NCBI GenBank assembly: GCA_036759545.1
Contig: DAIOUL010000002.1
Span: 1 to 64,000, forward strand
Source of the DNA: 66-474 sp036759545
GTDB lineage: Bacteria; Pseudomonadota; Gammaproteobacteria; Xanthomonadales; Rhodanobacteraceae
Length of the DNA stretch: 64,000 bases
Reading direction: 5' to 3'
The position numbers were made by a program, and so were the translations under genes. Shown here in pieces: positions 16,320 through 25,750 of this stretch. The notes under the pieces were generated by a model that was not told where the DNA came from, did no database searches, and saw nothing but the letters and a program-made list of their open reading frames with translations. How positions within the stretch are numbered: position 1 is the stretch's first letter; each line of letters begins with the position of its first letter.

Positions 16320-18701
16320 TCAGAAATTCCTGCTCACTGAAATGCCGAACGTGCGTGGCGTGATGATCGTGGCGTTGTCTTCGACTTCACCGGTAATTGG
16401 ATTGACCTGACCGGCCACCGGCACGTAGTTGGCGAAGGTGCTCGCCTGCACGATGCCGCGCTCGTTGGTGACGTTCTTGACGTACGCATCGATGGCCCAC
16501 TGGTCGTGCGTCAGCCCCGCGCGCAGGTTCATGACGTGATACGCGGGAATGGTGGGACTCGATGGCAGCGGCGGCAATATCCCTGTGATCGGATAGTTGA
16601 ATGCGAAGTCCGTAGAGCGCTCATCGATGTACTGGTAACTGGCACCGATGAATCCATTCCAGCCGCCGCCCAGAGCGAAGTCGTAGTCGCCGTTCAAGCT
16701 GATGGTGAAACGCGGCGCATAGGGCAGCCGGTCGCCGCGTTTTCCGTTGGACGGAAATGGCGCGTCCTTGGTCAGGTCGGCATCGTTGTAGGCCGCGTTG
16801 GCCGACAGTTTCAGCCCGGGCGCCGCGATGACCGCAATGGTGGCTTCCAGGCCTTTGCTCTTGGCTTGACCGGCGCTGGTGAGAAAAGTGAAGTTTTCCA
16901 CGAACGTGGTCAACGGAATCTTGGTCCAGTCGATGTAGTACGCGGACAGGTCGACCGTGAGGCGGTCATCCGCGGAAGTTGACTTCACGCCCAACTCGTA
17001 GTCGGTCAATTTGGTCGGACTGAAAGTCGCGGGCACATTGGGAACATTGAACGGAACGACGTTGGGGCCGCCGGGCAGGAAGCCGGACGCCACCCGCGCA
17101 TACAGCATGGCGTTGTCGTTGATGTGGAAGCGCGGCGTGAAAGAAAACGTGGTGCTGCTGTCGGAAGAGCGTTTGTCGAGCAACACGGTGGAAGGTATGC
17201 CGCCGAAGAGCAGGCCATACCCGATTTCGGTGTAGTGCTGGTTGTCATGGCTGTAGCGAAGGCCGGCTTCCACGTCGAAGCGATCGGTAATGTGCCAGGT
17301 AAGGCTGCCGTAAGCCGCATAAGCTTCGTAGGTGCTGGGTTGCAGGTCGCCGCCGATGGGAATGCCGAATGGCGAAGGCAGCGGTGTACCGCTGTAGTAG
17401 TCGCTTGCGTAGATGTTCTGCTCGTTGTTGCCGGTCTCGCGGGTCCAGAAAACGCCACCCAGCCACTCCACCGTTTGCGGAGTCGGGGACGACAGACGGA
17501 ATTCCTGCGTGGCTTTGGTCTGGGGGATGATGGCCTGCTCGAGGGTGCCGTAAGGCGGGCCGCCGGGGCCCTGTGTGCCGAGGAACAGAAGCGGAGTGGC
17601 ATCGACATTCGTAACGGCATCGAGCGTGCTGTAGCTGCTGGACGACAGCAGGTTTGCCCAGCCGAAATCGGTCTTGAAGGTCGCGTTGTAGAGGCGGTAC
17701 TGCCCGTCGAACACGTCACCGCCGAGCGCGGCGCTGCGCTGTTGCAGATCGCCGTAGACCGGCAGCAGCGTATCCGGATCCAGGGCTTCGCTCGGATTTC
17801 CCTGGCTGTCGAGATTTTGTGCCAGCGCAGTGAGCCGCAGAGAAGTTTTTTCGGTGGGCGTCCACAACAATGACACGCGTCCGCCCTTGACGCGGCTCTC
17901 ATTGATGTCGGTCTTGCCGAGGCCGGCATCGTCGATGAAACCGGGATCGGTGCGGTCGTAGACGTTGGCGCGGATCGCGAGTTTGTCCTTGACCAGCGGA
18001 AGGTTGACCATGCCGTGCACGTTGAAGCCGCTGCCACCGCCGTCCACGCTGGTACCGCCGACTTGCACGCGCCCCGAATAACTTTCCGTGTCGGGCGGAA
18101 TGGTGATGAAGCGGAACACACCCCCCAGCGCGCCGGCGCCATACAGCGTGCCCTGCGGACCGCGCAGTATTTCGATGCGTTCCAGATCCGCGGGATCGAG
18201 GTCTGGCGTGGTCGCCGCTCCCGCCGCGAACACGCTGCTGGAGCCGTACGGAGTGTCGTCGACATAGATGCCGACCGATGCACTGGGCTGTCCTGACCCC
18301 GAAGCGATACCACGGATGGCAAGCTCCGTAATACCGGGGCCGGATGAAACCGCACTGAGCCCAGGCACTGTGGCTGCGTAGTCGGAGAAGTCCTGCAGGT
18401 TCTGGCGCTGGATGTCGTAGTAGGTCAGCACCGACACCGGCATGGCGACGTTCTGCTGGGTTTCGGCGCGCCGGCTGGCGGTGACGACGATGGTGCCTAG
18501 CGTTGTCACCTGCGGGCGGCTCTGCTGATCGGCCACTTGATCGGTTTGTGACGCAGCCTGATCCGGCGCCCCGGCTTGATCCCGCGAAGCTTGCTGCGCC
18601 GCGCCGTCGGTCTGGGACAGGGCTGCAGCAGCAGCTCCGTTGGCCAACGCAGCCGTGATGGCGACGAACAATGTGCCGAGTGCACCCACGTATTTGCGCA
18701 T
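16320..18701 (-). CDS. TonB-dependent outer-membrane receptor
   Basis: A 793-residue receptor. Signal peptide at 1-28 (LFVAITAALANGAAAAA), a Gln/Ala/Asp-rich spacer, a TonB-box-like TLGTIVVTASRR and a plug domain (VPGLSAVSSG, LAIRGIASGSG, VDDTPYG, ILRGPQGTLYG). A 22-strand barrel follows, ending in the terminal Phe of outer-membrane barrels (ISVSRNF). The long frame extends to 18791, but the ATG at 18701 is chosen because GGAGAAGG lies directly before it and the signal peptide begins there. Close to IroN/CirA- and Caulobacter-type receptors for diverse substrates. The neighbouring peptidases suggest a peptide ligand; this is inference. Confidence 0.93.
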   Translation of the reverse strand: MRKYVGALGTLFVAITAALANGAAAAALSQTDGAAQQASRDQAGAPDQAASQTDQVADQQSRPQVTTLGTIVVTASRRAETQQNVAMPVSVLTYYDIQRQNLQDFSDYAATVPGLSAVSSGPGITELAIRGIASGSGQPSASVGIYVDDTPYGSSSVFAAGAATTPDLDPADLERIEILRGPQGTLYGAGALGGVFRFITIPPDTESYSGRVQVGGTSVDGGGSGFNVHGMVNLPLVKDKLAIRANVYDRTDPGFIDDAGLGKTDINESRVKGGRVSLLWTPTEKTSLRLTALAQNLDSQGNPSEALDPDTLLPVYGDLQQRSAALGGDVFDGQYRLYNATFKTDFGWANLLSSSSYSTLDAVTNVDATPLLFLGTQGPGGPPYGTLEQAIIPQTKATQEFRLSSPTPQTVEWLGGVFWTRETGNNEQNIYASDYYSGTPLPSPFGIPIGGDLQPSTYEAYAAYGSLTWHITDRFDVEAGLRYSHDNQHYTEIGYGLLFGGIPSTVLLDKRSSDSSTTFSFTPRFHINDNAMLYARVASGFLPGGPNVVPFNVPNVPATFSPTKLTDYELGVKSTSADDRLTVDLSAYYIDWTKIPLTTFVENFTFLTSAGQAKSKGLEATIAVIAAPGLKLSANAAYNDADLTKDAPFPSNGKRGDRLPYAPRFTISLNGDYDFALGGGWNGFIGASYQYIDERSTDFAFNYPITGILPPLPSSPTIPAYHVMNLRAGLTHDQWAIDAYVKNVTNERGIVQASTFANYVPVAGQVNPITGEVEDNATIITPRTFGISVSRNF

Positions 18702-18741
18702 GTGCCTTCTCCACGTCTCGCTGACGTGCCAGCCGGGCGGC

Positions 18742-18770
18742 AATATCGACCAGATTTTCGTGTTTGTCAA
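18742..18770 (-). promoter_or_regulatory. Sigma-70-type promoter of the TonB receptor
   Basis: On the minus strand TTGACA (18770-18765) is a perfect -35 box, followed by a 17-base spacer and GATATT (18747-18742; four of six -10 matches). The start codon at 18701 is about 35 bases beyond the expected start site. The XRE-cupin gene faces away from 18857, so its product could bind here. Confidence 0.6.
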
Positions 18771-18856
18771 TTTTTTCTGATTTTGCAACACAGGCTGCGA
18801 AATGTGATCATCGGCCCCGTGCGTTCGGCGACGGACGCGGCTGTGCTAAAACTGGC

Positions 18857-19579
18857 ATGTCGCAGCACGGAATGACGACGGTGACAAAGCACAAGGGTTC
18901 GGCCGCGCAGCCGGGTTTGGCGCTGCGGGCGTTGCGCAAACGAAGAGACTGGACGCTCGCCGAAGTGAGCAGGCGCACCGGCCTGCCTGTTTCGACGCTT
19001 TCGAAGATCGAGAACGGCAAGATGTCGTTGACCTACGACAAGCTCGCGCGTCTGAGTGCCGGGCTGGAAATCGACATCGCGCAATTGTTCGAGCCGGATA
19101 CCACCATCTCCAGCACCACGGTGAACGGCCGTCGCAGCATCACTCGCGCGGGTCAGGGTTTGGCGATCGAAACGGAAAACTACGCGCACCTCTACCCCGC
19201 GGCCGATCTGCTCAACAAGCGGTTCATTCCCATCATCGCCGAACTGCACGCACGATCGCTGCATGAATTCGGCGAGCTGATCCGCCATCCGGGCGAGGAA
19301 TACGCCTACGTGCTGGAAGGTACGGCAGAACTGCATACCGATCTGTACGCGCCGATGCGGCTGGAAACCGGCGACTCGATCTATTTCGACAGTGGCATGG
19401 GGCACGCCTACATCGCGGTGGGCTCCGCGCGCTGCCGCGTGCTGTCGATCTGCTCGGCGACGCAGTCGCAGTTGCTCGAGGCCAGTGGTGCAGACGAACC
19501 GCGCACGGACAGGCCGGTGAGCGCACCCGGCAAACCGATCGTGCGCCGTGCGCAGCGCGCACGCCGGCATCGCAGATAG
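18857..19579 (+). CDS. XRE-family regulator with cupin sensor domain
   Basis: A 240-residue regulator. Residues about 22-75 form a helix-turn-helix of the XRE type (LRALRKRRDWTLAEVSRRTG, LPVSTLSKIENGKMSLTYDK). Residues 140-210 form a cupin barrel (HEFGELIRHPGEEYAYVLEG, ETGDSIYFDSGMGHAYIA) that likely binds the inducer. This architecture is shared with regulators of amino-acid and polyamine catabolism (PuuR-like). It is divergent from the TonB receptor and upstream of the MFS/flavoprotein genes, so it is the obvious local regulator. The ATG at 18857 is the first one after the divergent gap. Confidence 0.88.
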   Translation: MSQHGMTTVTKHKGSAAQPGLALRALRKRRDWTLAEVSRRTGLPVSTLSKIENGKMSLTYDKLARLSAGLEIDIAQLFEPDTTISSTTVNGRRSITRAGQGLAIETENYAHLYPAADLLNKRFIPIIAELHARSLHEFGELIRHPGEEYAYVLEGTAELHTDLYAPMRLETGDSIYFDSGMGHAYIAVGSARCRVLSICSATQSQLLEASGADEPRTDRPVSAPGKPIVRRAQRARRHRR

Positions 19580-19757
19580 CATCCGTTGTCCTGCACGCCG
19601 GAATAAAATACTTTCAAAATTGGAAAATTTTTGCTCTACTGTCGGCAATTCGGTCTCGCGAACCCAAGATGCCGACCCCTCGTTGCGAAAAGGTGTTGCG
19701 TCCAGCCGGATCGTCCGCGCGGCTGATCGGAGACGAACCGGCGTCTTCTGACGGTGG

Positions 19758-21098
19758 ATGCGCGTGAGTCCAGTCGGTCCTGCACATGGGCGCGTCTGGC
19801 CCAGCCCCCTGCGTGCCTGGTTCGCGGCCGGTGTATTCGCGTTGACGGCAGTCCTTTCATACACCGACCGGCAGATCCTGAGCCTTCTGGTCGATCCGAT
19901 CCGCGCCACCCTGCACATCAGCGATACCCAGATCAGCCTGGTGCAAGGCTTGGCTTTTGCGCTGATTTATTCCTTCGCCGGCCTGCCGCTCGGCCGTGTG
20001 GCGGACATCTGGCCGCGGCGACGAACCATCCTGATCGGCCTGCTGCTGTGGACCCTCGCGACGACAGCCTGCGGCATTTCGCAATCGTTCGGCGCCTTGT
20101 TTGCCTCGCGCGTGTTCGTCGGCATCGGCGAGGCTGCGCTCGCACCCGCCGTGATTTCCATGCTCACCGATTATTTTCCGCCGGAACGGCGCGGCATCGC
20201 GATCGGCTTTTTCCTGATGGGAATGGTGATCGGCGGCGGCGCGGCCTTGAGCATCGGCGGCGGTTTATTGCAGGCCGCCGACAACGGTGCATTCGCGGCA
20301 CTGCCCCTGCTGGGGGCAATGGCGCCGTGGCGCGTGACGCTGGTTGTCCTCGGTTTCTCCGGCATCGCGATGGCGGCAGTGATCCTCGCGGTGCGGGAAC
20401 CGCCGCGCCCGGGTCGGTCTTCGGGCGAATCGGCGCAGTCCTGGCCGCTGCGCCAGGTCATCGCCGCTTTCGCGCAGCGGCGCGACGTGTTGTTGCCCCT
20501 CTACCTTGCCATGGCGCTGATGTCCATCGGCGATTTCGGGTTGCTGAGCTGGACGCCCGCCTTGTTGTCGCGCCGCTTCGGCATGGATCCCGGCCACATC
20601 GGCGTGCAGATCGGCGCCATTTCCATCGTCGCCGCGGTGCTCGGTGTTGCCGGAGGTGGCGTACTGTCGGATCGCGCAGTGATCCGCAACGGCATCCGGG
20701 GCCGGTTGGTATTCACCACTATTGCAGCGTTGTTCGCTGCAACGGGAACGGTCATCGGTTTCGCAAACAGCCCGGATACCATCCTGTTCTGCTTCGGCGT
20801 CTGGACGCTATTGTCCACCGCGAACGGCGTAGCTGCCATCGTCGCGGTGCAGGACATCGTCACCACTGAAATGCGCGGCATCAGCGTCGCGCTCAATTCA
20901 TTCGGCAACATCCTGTTCGGCCTGGGCGCCGGCGCGACATTGCCTGCGTTGCTGACCGACTATGTTTTCGATGATCCCAAGGCCGTCGGCTTGTCGCTGA
21001 CCGCCGTGGTCGCGCCTGCATGGCTGGTTGCGGTGGTGCTGTACTGGAAAGCGATGCGCGCCGTGCCTCCATGTGCCGTCCGGATGCAGTCGGCATGA
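19758..21098 (+). CDS. MFS transporter (spinster-like)
   Basis: A 446-residue carrier with twelve predicted membrane helices. The family signatures are clear: SYTDRQILSLLVDPIR in the first helix region, GLPLGRVADIWPRRR as the loop 2-3 motif, and GIGEAALAPAVISMLTDYFPPERRG after helix 4. Such MFS proteins move sugars, lipids, aromatic acids or peptide-derived compounds; MlrD of the microcystin cluster is also a carrier of this broad type. It overlaps the flavoprotein gene by four bases. The 178 bases upstream contain an AT-rich stretch around 19605-19635 that may hold the promoter. Confidence 0.9.
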   Translation: MRVSPVGPAHGRVWPSPLRAWFAAGVFALTAVLSYTDRQILSLLVDPIRATLHISDTQISLVQGLAFALIYSFAGLPLGRVADIWPRRRTILIGLLLWTLATTACGISQSFGALFASRVFVGIGEAALAPAVISMLTDYFPPERRGIAIGFFLMGMVIGGGAALSIGGGLLQAADNGAFAALPLLGAMAPWRVTLVVLGFSGIAMAAVILAVREPPRPGRSSGESAQSWPLRQVIAAFAQRRDVLLPLYLAMALMSIGDFGLLSWTPALLSRRFGMDPGHIGVQIGAISIVAAVLGVAGGGVLSDRAVIRNGIRGRLVFTTIAALFAATGTVIGFANSPDTILFCFGVWTLLSTANGVAAIVAVQDIVTTEMRGISVALNSFGNILFGLGAGATLPALLTDYVFDDPKAVGLSLTAVVAPAWLVAVVLYWKAMRAVPPCAVRMQSA

Positions 21099-22219
21099 AC
21101 GAAGCCCACTATGATGCAATCGTGATAGGCGGCGGCATCGCCGGCGCGTCGGTGGCGGCGCAGTTGTCGTCCGAACTGCGCGTATCGATTCTCGAGCGCG
21201 AGAGCCAGCCCGGCTACCACGCCACCGGGCGCTCCGCGGCGATCTTCTCAGAAATCTACGGCAATGCCGCGATCCGCGCCCTGTCGCGAGCCAGCCGGCC
21301 ATTCTTTTTCGATCCACCCGAAGGTTTCAGTGACGTGCCGCTGATCGGGAGACGCGGCTCGCTGTATGTCGCGCGCGCCGATCAACTGGAGCGATTGAAC
21401 GCGTTCGCCGCCATTCCCGAAATCGCCGAAGCCACGATGCGTTTGTCGGCGCGCGAAGCGCGGATCTTTTCTCCGTTATTGCGCGAGAACCATATTTGTG
21501 CAGCGCTTCACGAGCCGGCAGCATCGGACATCGATGTTCACGCGCTGATGCAAGGCTATCTCCGCCAACTGCGCGCGCAGGGTGGCCGGCTGCTCACCAA
21601 TGCCGAAGTGCTCGCTCTGGAACACCAAGGTGGATTTTGGCGAGTTCATACATCCGCCGGCGATTTCAGCGCCCGGATCATCGTCAACGCAGCGGGCGCT
21701 TGGGCAGACCGGATCGCCACGATGGCCGGCGCGGTGCCGGTCGGCATTCGGCCGTTGCGGCGTACTGCGGCGCTGGTGGATGCGCCACCCGAATTCGAGA
21801 TCGCTGCCTGGCCGTTGACGATCGACATAGACGAACAGTTCTACTTCAAGCCCGACGCCGGCAAGATCTTGCTTTCGCCCGCCGAGGAAACTCCATCGCA
21901 ACCTTGCGACGCCATGCCGGAGGACATTGATGTCGCGATTGCGGTCGATCGAATCGAAGCCGCAACCACGCTGGAAATCAAAAACGTGCGGCGCAAGTGG
22001 GCGGGTTTGCGGAGTTTTGTGAACGATCGCAGCCCCGTGATCGGCCACGACCCTGTCGCACCTGGCTTTTTCTGGGTTGCCGCATTGGGCGGTTATGGAA
22101 TCCAGACCGCTCCGGCTGTCGGGCGGCTTGCTGCAAACCTGATCTGCGGAAAGAATCCCTCCGAGATCTTGCTGAAACTGGAATTCGACCCCTGCTCGGT
22201 TGCGCCGCAAAGATTTTGA
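21095..22219 (+). CDS. FAD-dependent oxidoreductase, D-amino-acid oxidase/dehydrogenase type
   Basis: A 374-residue flavoprotein of the DAO family. The FAD-binding fold is at the N-terminus (AIVIGGGIAGASVAAQL, Gly 12-14-17), followed by the second FAD block ARIIVNAAGAWADRIA. A C-terminal LGGYGIQTAPAVGRLAANLI closes the FAD site. The GYHATGRSAAIFSEIYG stretch is typical of glycine/D-amino-acid and related oxidases. It probably oxidises an amino acid released by the peptidases encoded nearby. The ATG at 21095 overlaps the MFS stop (ATGA). Substrate is not determined by the sequence. Confidence 0.88.
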   Translation: MNEAHYDAIVIGGGIAGASVAAQLSSELRVSILERESQPGYHATGRSAAIFSEIYGNAAIRALSRASRPFFFDPPEGFSDVPLIGRRGSLYVARADQLERLNAFAAIPEIAEATMRLSAREARIFSPLLRENHICAALHEPAASDIDVHALMQGYLRQLRAQGGRLLTNAEVLALEHQGGFWRVHTSAGDFSARIIVNAAGAWADRIATMAGAVPVGIRPLRRTAALVDAPPEFEIAAWPLTIDIDEQFYFKPDAGKILLSPAEETPSQPCDAMPEDIDVAIAVDRIEAATTLEIKNVRRKWAGLRSFVNDRSPVIGHDPVAPGFFWVAALGGYGIQTAPAVGRLAANLICGKNPSEILLKLEFDPCSVAPQRF

Positions 22220-22259
22220 TTCCGGGCTGCACCGGGCGCACACCGGGCAGTGTGGCGGC

Positions 22260-22904
22260 TCATTCTCCTGGATCAGATGATCCCTTCGTCCCGTTTTCGT
22301 CACGCGCCCGCTGCGACCAGCGTTGCAATTGGCCGGCGAATTGCGCGCTCGCTTCATTCATCGCCCTGACTCCGCCTTGCGCATCTGGCGTGGGCGCGGA
22401 CACTTCCACATGGAAATGACGTTGCGCGATCACACGTTCGTCGTGATTCGAAATCAGGGTCGCCGTCGCATCCAGCACGCCGCTGCTTTGCTGCGGTTGT
22501 GAAAAGACCTGGGCGAAATCATCCAGTCGAATTTGCAGACTGACATCGGCGCCTGCGAGGCTGCCCGGTCCGATCACCGCGCGCCAGCCGCCGCCTGCGA
22601 CGAGGGCCTTTTCGAGCAGCGGTTCCAGCAACGTGGCAAGAGGAGCGATCCAGTCCGAATCCGCATACGTCGCCATTCTCCCGCCGACCCGGTAGTCCAG
22701 CCGGTAGTACATCGCCGTGCCTTCGAGCCATTCGGGTACACCAATGCGCGCGATTTGCAGGATTCGAGCGTCCGCAGGCACCTGCGCCTCGCGCGGCGCA
22801 GGTGCATCCAATGTGTAGTGCTGGACGAACCGGGCTTTGGTGGAATGCACGCAACCGGTGACGACGAGCAGACAGGCGCCGAGCGCGAACCACGATCTAT
22901 TCAT
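22260..22904 (-). CDS. ABC-type transport auxiliary lipoprotein (PqiC/YmbA-like)
   Basis: A 214-residue lipoprotein: the N-terminus ends in a lipobox (LLVVTGC, Cys near residue 18) followed by HYTLDAPAP and LQIARIGVPEWLEGTAMYYR, the ABC_trans_aux (PqiC) pattern. In Mla/Pqi systems such a lipoprotein sits at the outer membrane and works with the MCE protein. It starts eight bases before the end of the upstream MCE gene, so the two are coupled. It is the last gene of the four-gene operon. Confidence 0.87.
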   Translation of the reverse strand: MNRSWFALGACLLVVTGCVHSTKARFVQHYTLDAPAPREAQVPADARILQIARIGVPEWLEGTAMYYRLDYRVGGRMATYADSDWIAPLATLLEPLLEKALVAGGGWRAVIGPGSLAGADVSLQIRLDDFAQVFSQPQQSSGVLDATATLISNHDERVIAQRHFHVEVSAPTPDAQGGVRAMNEASAQFAGQLQRWSQRARDENGTKGSSDPGE

Positions 22905-23832
22905 GGCCGGAATCCTTCTTGCCGTCATCACGAAAGCCCGGCTCGCCGGGGCCGGGCGGCGGTTGCGGCGGACCGAAGATCAAGCTCTGCGGCTTCGCCT
23001 GCAATTCGCGGATCAGTTGCTCCAGCAGGCGCGACGTGCGCGTGAGGCTGGTGCTGAGCGATTCGATGTCGGGCGCAGTCTGTCTGTCCAGTTTGCGGCC
23101 CAGGTGCCCGATCGTGTCTTCTACCTGCCCCGCCTTGCGCACCGGTTCGCGCGCATCCTGCGCGAGGCGGTTTGCATTGGCCAACAGGGCATGGCTTTGA
23201 TCGAGGCTCTGCTGCGCGCTCTTCAGCAGTGCCGGCATCCGTCGGGTGACGGGCAACAGTTGCGCTTCGATCGCATCCAGCTTCGCGGTCGCGGCATCCA
23301 GTTGCCGGATGGAAGCGGCGATGTGTTCCCGATTCTGCGCGTCGAGAAGCTGTTTGGTGCTGGCGAGTATCACGTGCAGATCCTGCATGTCCTGTTGCGC
23401 TGAAGCCTCCAGTTGTGAAAGCAGATCCTTGCGCAACGGGATCAGCGCCGGATGTTCGTCGCTCGTTTGCAGCGGCGCATCGCTGCCGGCACCCAGCTTC
23501 AGTTCCAGCGTCTTGCCGCCGGTCAGTCCCTGCATGCTCACCACCGCGTACGTCGCGTGAGTGATGTAGGTGTTGCGCTGGACGTGCAAGTCCACGATCA
23601 CGCGGGAGCGGTCGTGCGGATCGAAGCGGATGTCGCTGACGTGGCCGACTTCCAGGCCTTTGAATTGCACCTTGGTCTGCGGTGCCAGACCATCCACCGA
23701 TTCGGACGTGACGATGCGGTAAGCCAGCGGCTCGCCCGGACCGGAAGAAAGCCAGAAGAAAATCAGCACGCCGGCCACGGTGAAGACGACCAGGAAACAA
23801 ACGGCGATGATGGCGTGCGCGCGATTTTCCAT
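22897..23832 (-). CDS. MlaD-type MCE protein
   Basis: A 311-residue protein with a single N-terminal membrane helix (IIAVCFLVVFTVAGVLIFFW) and one MCE domain (residues about 40-120: VDGLAPQTKVQFKGLEVGHVSDIRFDP, VVSMQGLTGGKTLELK). A long helical region follows (residues 130-280), like the tubular extension of PqiB/LetB relatives, ending in a proline-rich tail. It binds hydrophobic lipids and bridges the periplasm. The start ATG at 23832 lies one base after the ATPase stop. No catalytic function expected. Confidence 0.9.
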   Translation of the reverse strand: MENRAHAIIAVCFLVVFTVAGVLIFFWLSSGPGEPLAYRIVTSESVDGLAPQTKVQFKGLEVGHVSDIRFDPHDRSRVIVDLHVQRNTYITHATYAVVSMQGLTGGKTLELKLGAGSDAPLQTSDEHPALIPLRKDLLSQLEASAQQDMQDLHVILASTKQLLDAQNREHIAASIRQLDAATAKLDAIEAQLLPVTRRMPALLKSAQQSLDQSHALLANANRLAQDAREPVRKAGQVEDTIGHLGRKLDRQTAPDIESLSTSLTRTSRLLEQLIRELQAKPQSLIFGPPQPPPGPGEPGFRDDGKKDSGHE

Positions 23833-23833
23833 G

Positions 23834-24640
23834 TCAACGGGTCTCGTAGCGGGAGAGTCTGCGCAATTGCCTTTCGCCGCGGCGTGAACGGAAGAAGTCC
23901 TGGATAAAGGGATGGTCGAAACCGGCCACCTCCTCGAGCGTGCCAACCGCAATCAGCCGGCCTTCGTCGAGCACGGCGATGCGATCGCTCAGCGCGGCCA
24001 TGCTGTAGAGGTCGTGCGTCACCATCATCACCGTGAGACCCAGCTCCTTGTGCAACGAGCCGAGCAGCGCGTCGAATTCCGACGAAGAAGCGGGATCGAG
24101 ACCCGTGGTGGGTTCGTCCAGGAACAGCAGTTCGGCTTCCAGCATCAGCGCACGCGCCAGTGCTGCACGCTTGGACATGCCGCCGGAAAGTTGTGCGGGG
24201 CGCTTCCACGCGTCGTCCGGATCGAGCCCCACCATGTGCAGTTTCAGCGCCACGCTGTCGCGCACCATCGCTTCGGCGATGGTCCAGCCTTCCTTGCGCA
24301 GTTCGCGCATCGGAAACGCGATGTTGTCGAACACGTTGAAGGCGCTGAACAGCGCGCCGCGCTGGAACAACACGCCCCAGCGGCGGCGCAACAGCCGCGC
24401 GGCTTCGCCATCGAGCTGGTGCAGCGTGTTACCGAGCACGCGGATCGAACCCGCATCGGGTTTCACTAAACCGATCACCTGGTGCAGCAGCGTGGATTTG
24501 CCCGAACCCGAAGTGCCGATTACCGATACGAATTCGCCACGCCTGACTTCCAGGTCTATGCCGTTGTGCACGCGCTGACCGCCGAAGCGCTTGTGCAGGC
24601 CTTTGATGCTGATCACCGGTTCGTCGGGTTGCGTTTGCAT
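23834..24640 (-). CDS. ABC transporter ATP-binding protein (MlaF-like)
   Basis: A 268-residue ATPase with Walker A GTSGSGKST (residues 42-50), signature LSGGMSKRAALARAL, Walker B ELLFLDEPTTGLDP and the switch His in VTHDL. It belongs to the Ttg2A/MlaF branch that drives phospholipid transport between membranes. It lies nine bases downstream of the permease gene and one base before the MCE gene. Confidence 0.93.
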   Translation of the reverse strand: MQTQPDEPVISIKGLHKRFGGQRVHNGIDLEVRRGEFVSVIGTSGSGKSTLLHQVIGLVKPDAGSIRVLGNTLHQLDGEAARLLRRRWGVLFQRGALFSAFNVFDNIAFPMRELRKEGWTIAEAMVRDSVALKLHMVGLDPDDAWKRPAQLSGGMSKRAALARALMLEAELLFLDEPTTGLDPASSSEFDALLGSLHKELGLTVMMVTHDLYSMAALSDRIAVLDEGRLIAVGTLEEVAGFDHPFIQDFFRSRRGERQLRRLSRYETR

Positions 24641-24649
24641 GGCCCTCCC

Positions 24650-25750
24650 TCAGAACAGACCGACGTTGGTCAGCGCCGCACCCAGCGAGGCGTCGATCAA
24701 CAGGATCAAGGTCAGACTGGTGACGACTGAGAGCGTGGTGTTGCGGCTCATGCCCTCGGTATCGGGTGAGGAAGTCATGCCGAAATAACAGCCGACCAGC
24801 GCGATCACGATGCCGAACAGCAGACCCTTGCCGAGGCCGATCCAGAAGTTGACGATCTGCACCTGTTGAATGGCCTGCCGCAAAAAGAGGCGATAGTCGA
24901 TTCCCACCGTCGGCGCGCTGACGGCGCTGCCGATCATCGTGGCGACGTCGGTCCAGATCACCAGCAGCGCCATGCTGACGCCGGCGCCGATCAATCGCGG
25001 CAAGGCCAGCCGCAGGCTCGGCGAGGAACCGAACGCGCGCAGCGCATCGTATTCCTCGGTAATGTGCATGGCGCCGATGCTCGCCGTGATGGCCGATCCC
25101 GTGCGCGCAGCCATCAGCAATCCGACAACGACAGGTCCAAGCTCGCGCGGCACCGCCGTGCTCATCATGCCGATCACCATCTGCGATGCGCCGAACGTCT
25201 GCAGCACCAAGCCCACCTGGATGGTCATCACCACGCCGATCAGCAATCCGATGCTGCCGAGCAGCGGCATGGACGTAACGCCGATGCGATACACGTTCGC
25301 GGAAATCTCCTTCCAAGGCGTCACGCGAGGATGGCTGACGCAGTAGGCGGCATCCACGATGACTTGCCCCAGGAGCAGGAAAATGCCGGCCGCGATTTGC
25401 AGTACCGACATCACCCCCGCACCTAGGCGCACCAGCCAGTTCGCCGGTTCGCCGACGCCGACGCGCAAACGCGGAGCTTCCGCGATCCGCTCGAACAGGT
25501 GGCGCTGGTCCTCGCGACAGTCCAGATGCTCCGGCAAGCGGCCATTCCACGCCTGCCACAGCACCAGAGCGCCGGTGCTGTCCAGCGTATCGACCTGGCG
25601 CAGATCCCAGCGGTAACTGTGCGTGGCTTCCAGCCGCGAGAAGTCGCGCAGCAGCCGGCGGCGGCGCTGCTTGTCCACCAGCAGGCTCCAGGAACCCGAC
25701 AGGGTGATGCGCCTGTCGCCTTCGCGTCTCCAGCCAGGATCCATTGCCAT
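24650..25750 (-). CDS. MlaE-family permease with N-terminal STAS domain
   Basis: A 366-residue protein. Residues 1-100 form a STAS-like domain (ITLSGSWSLLVDKQRRRR, WDLRQVDTLDSTGALVLWQAW), an arrangement seen in longer MlaE relatives. The rest is the MlaE permease core with five to six hydrophobic helices (GSIGLLIGVVMTIQVGLVLQ, MMSTAVPRELGPVVVGLLMA, ARTGSAITASIGAMHITEEYDALRA split across the coupling loop). The ATG at 25750 gives the expected length; longer upstream frame is not protein-like. It heads the lipid-transport operon. Confidence 0.9.
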   Translation of the reverse strand: MAMDPGWRREGDRRITLSGSWSLLVDKQRRRRLLRDFSRLEATHSYRWDLRQVDTLDSTGALVLWQAWNGRLPEHLDCREDQRHLFERIAEAPRLRVGVGEPANWLVRLGAGVMSVLQIAAGIFLLLGQVIVDAAYCVSHPRVTPWKEISANVYRIGVTSMPLLGSIGLLIGVVMTIQVGLVLQTFGASQMVIGMMSTAVPRELGPVVVGLLMAARTGSAITASIGAMHITEEYDALRAFGSSPSLRLALPRLIGAGVSMALLVIWTDVATMIGSAVSAPTVGIDYRLFLRQAIQQVQIVNFWIGLGKGLLFGIVIALVGCYFGMTSSPDTEGMSRNTTLSVVTSLTLILLIDASLGAALTNVGLF

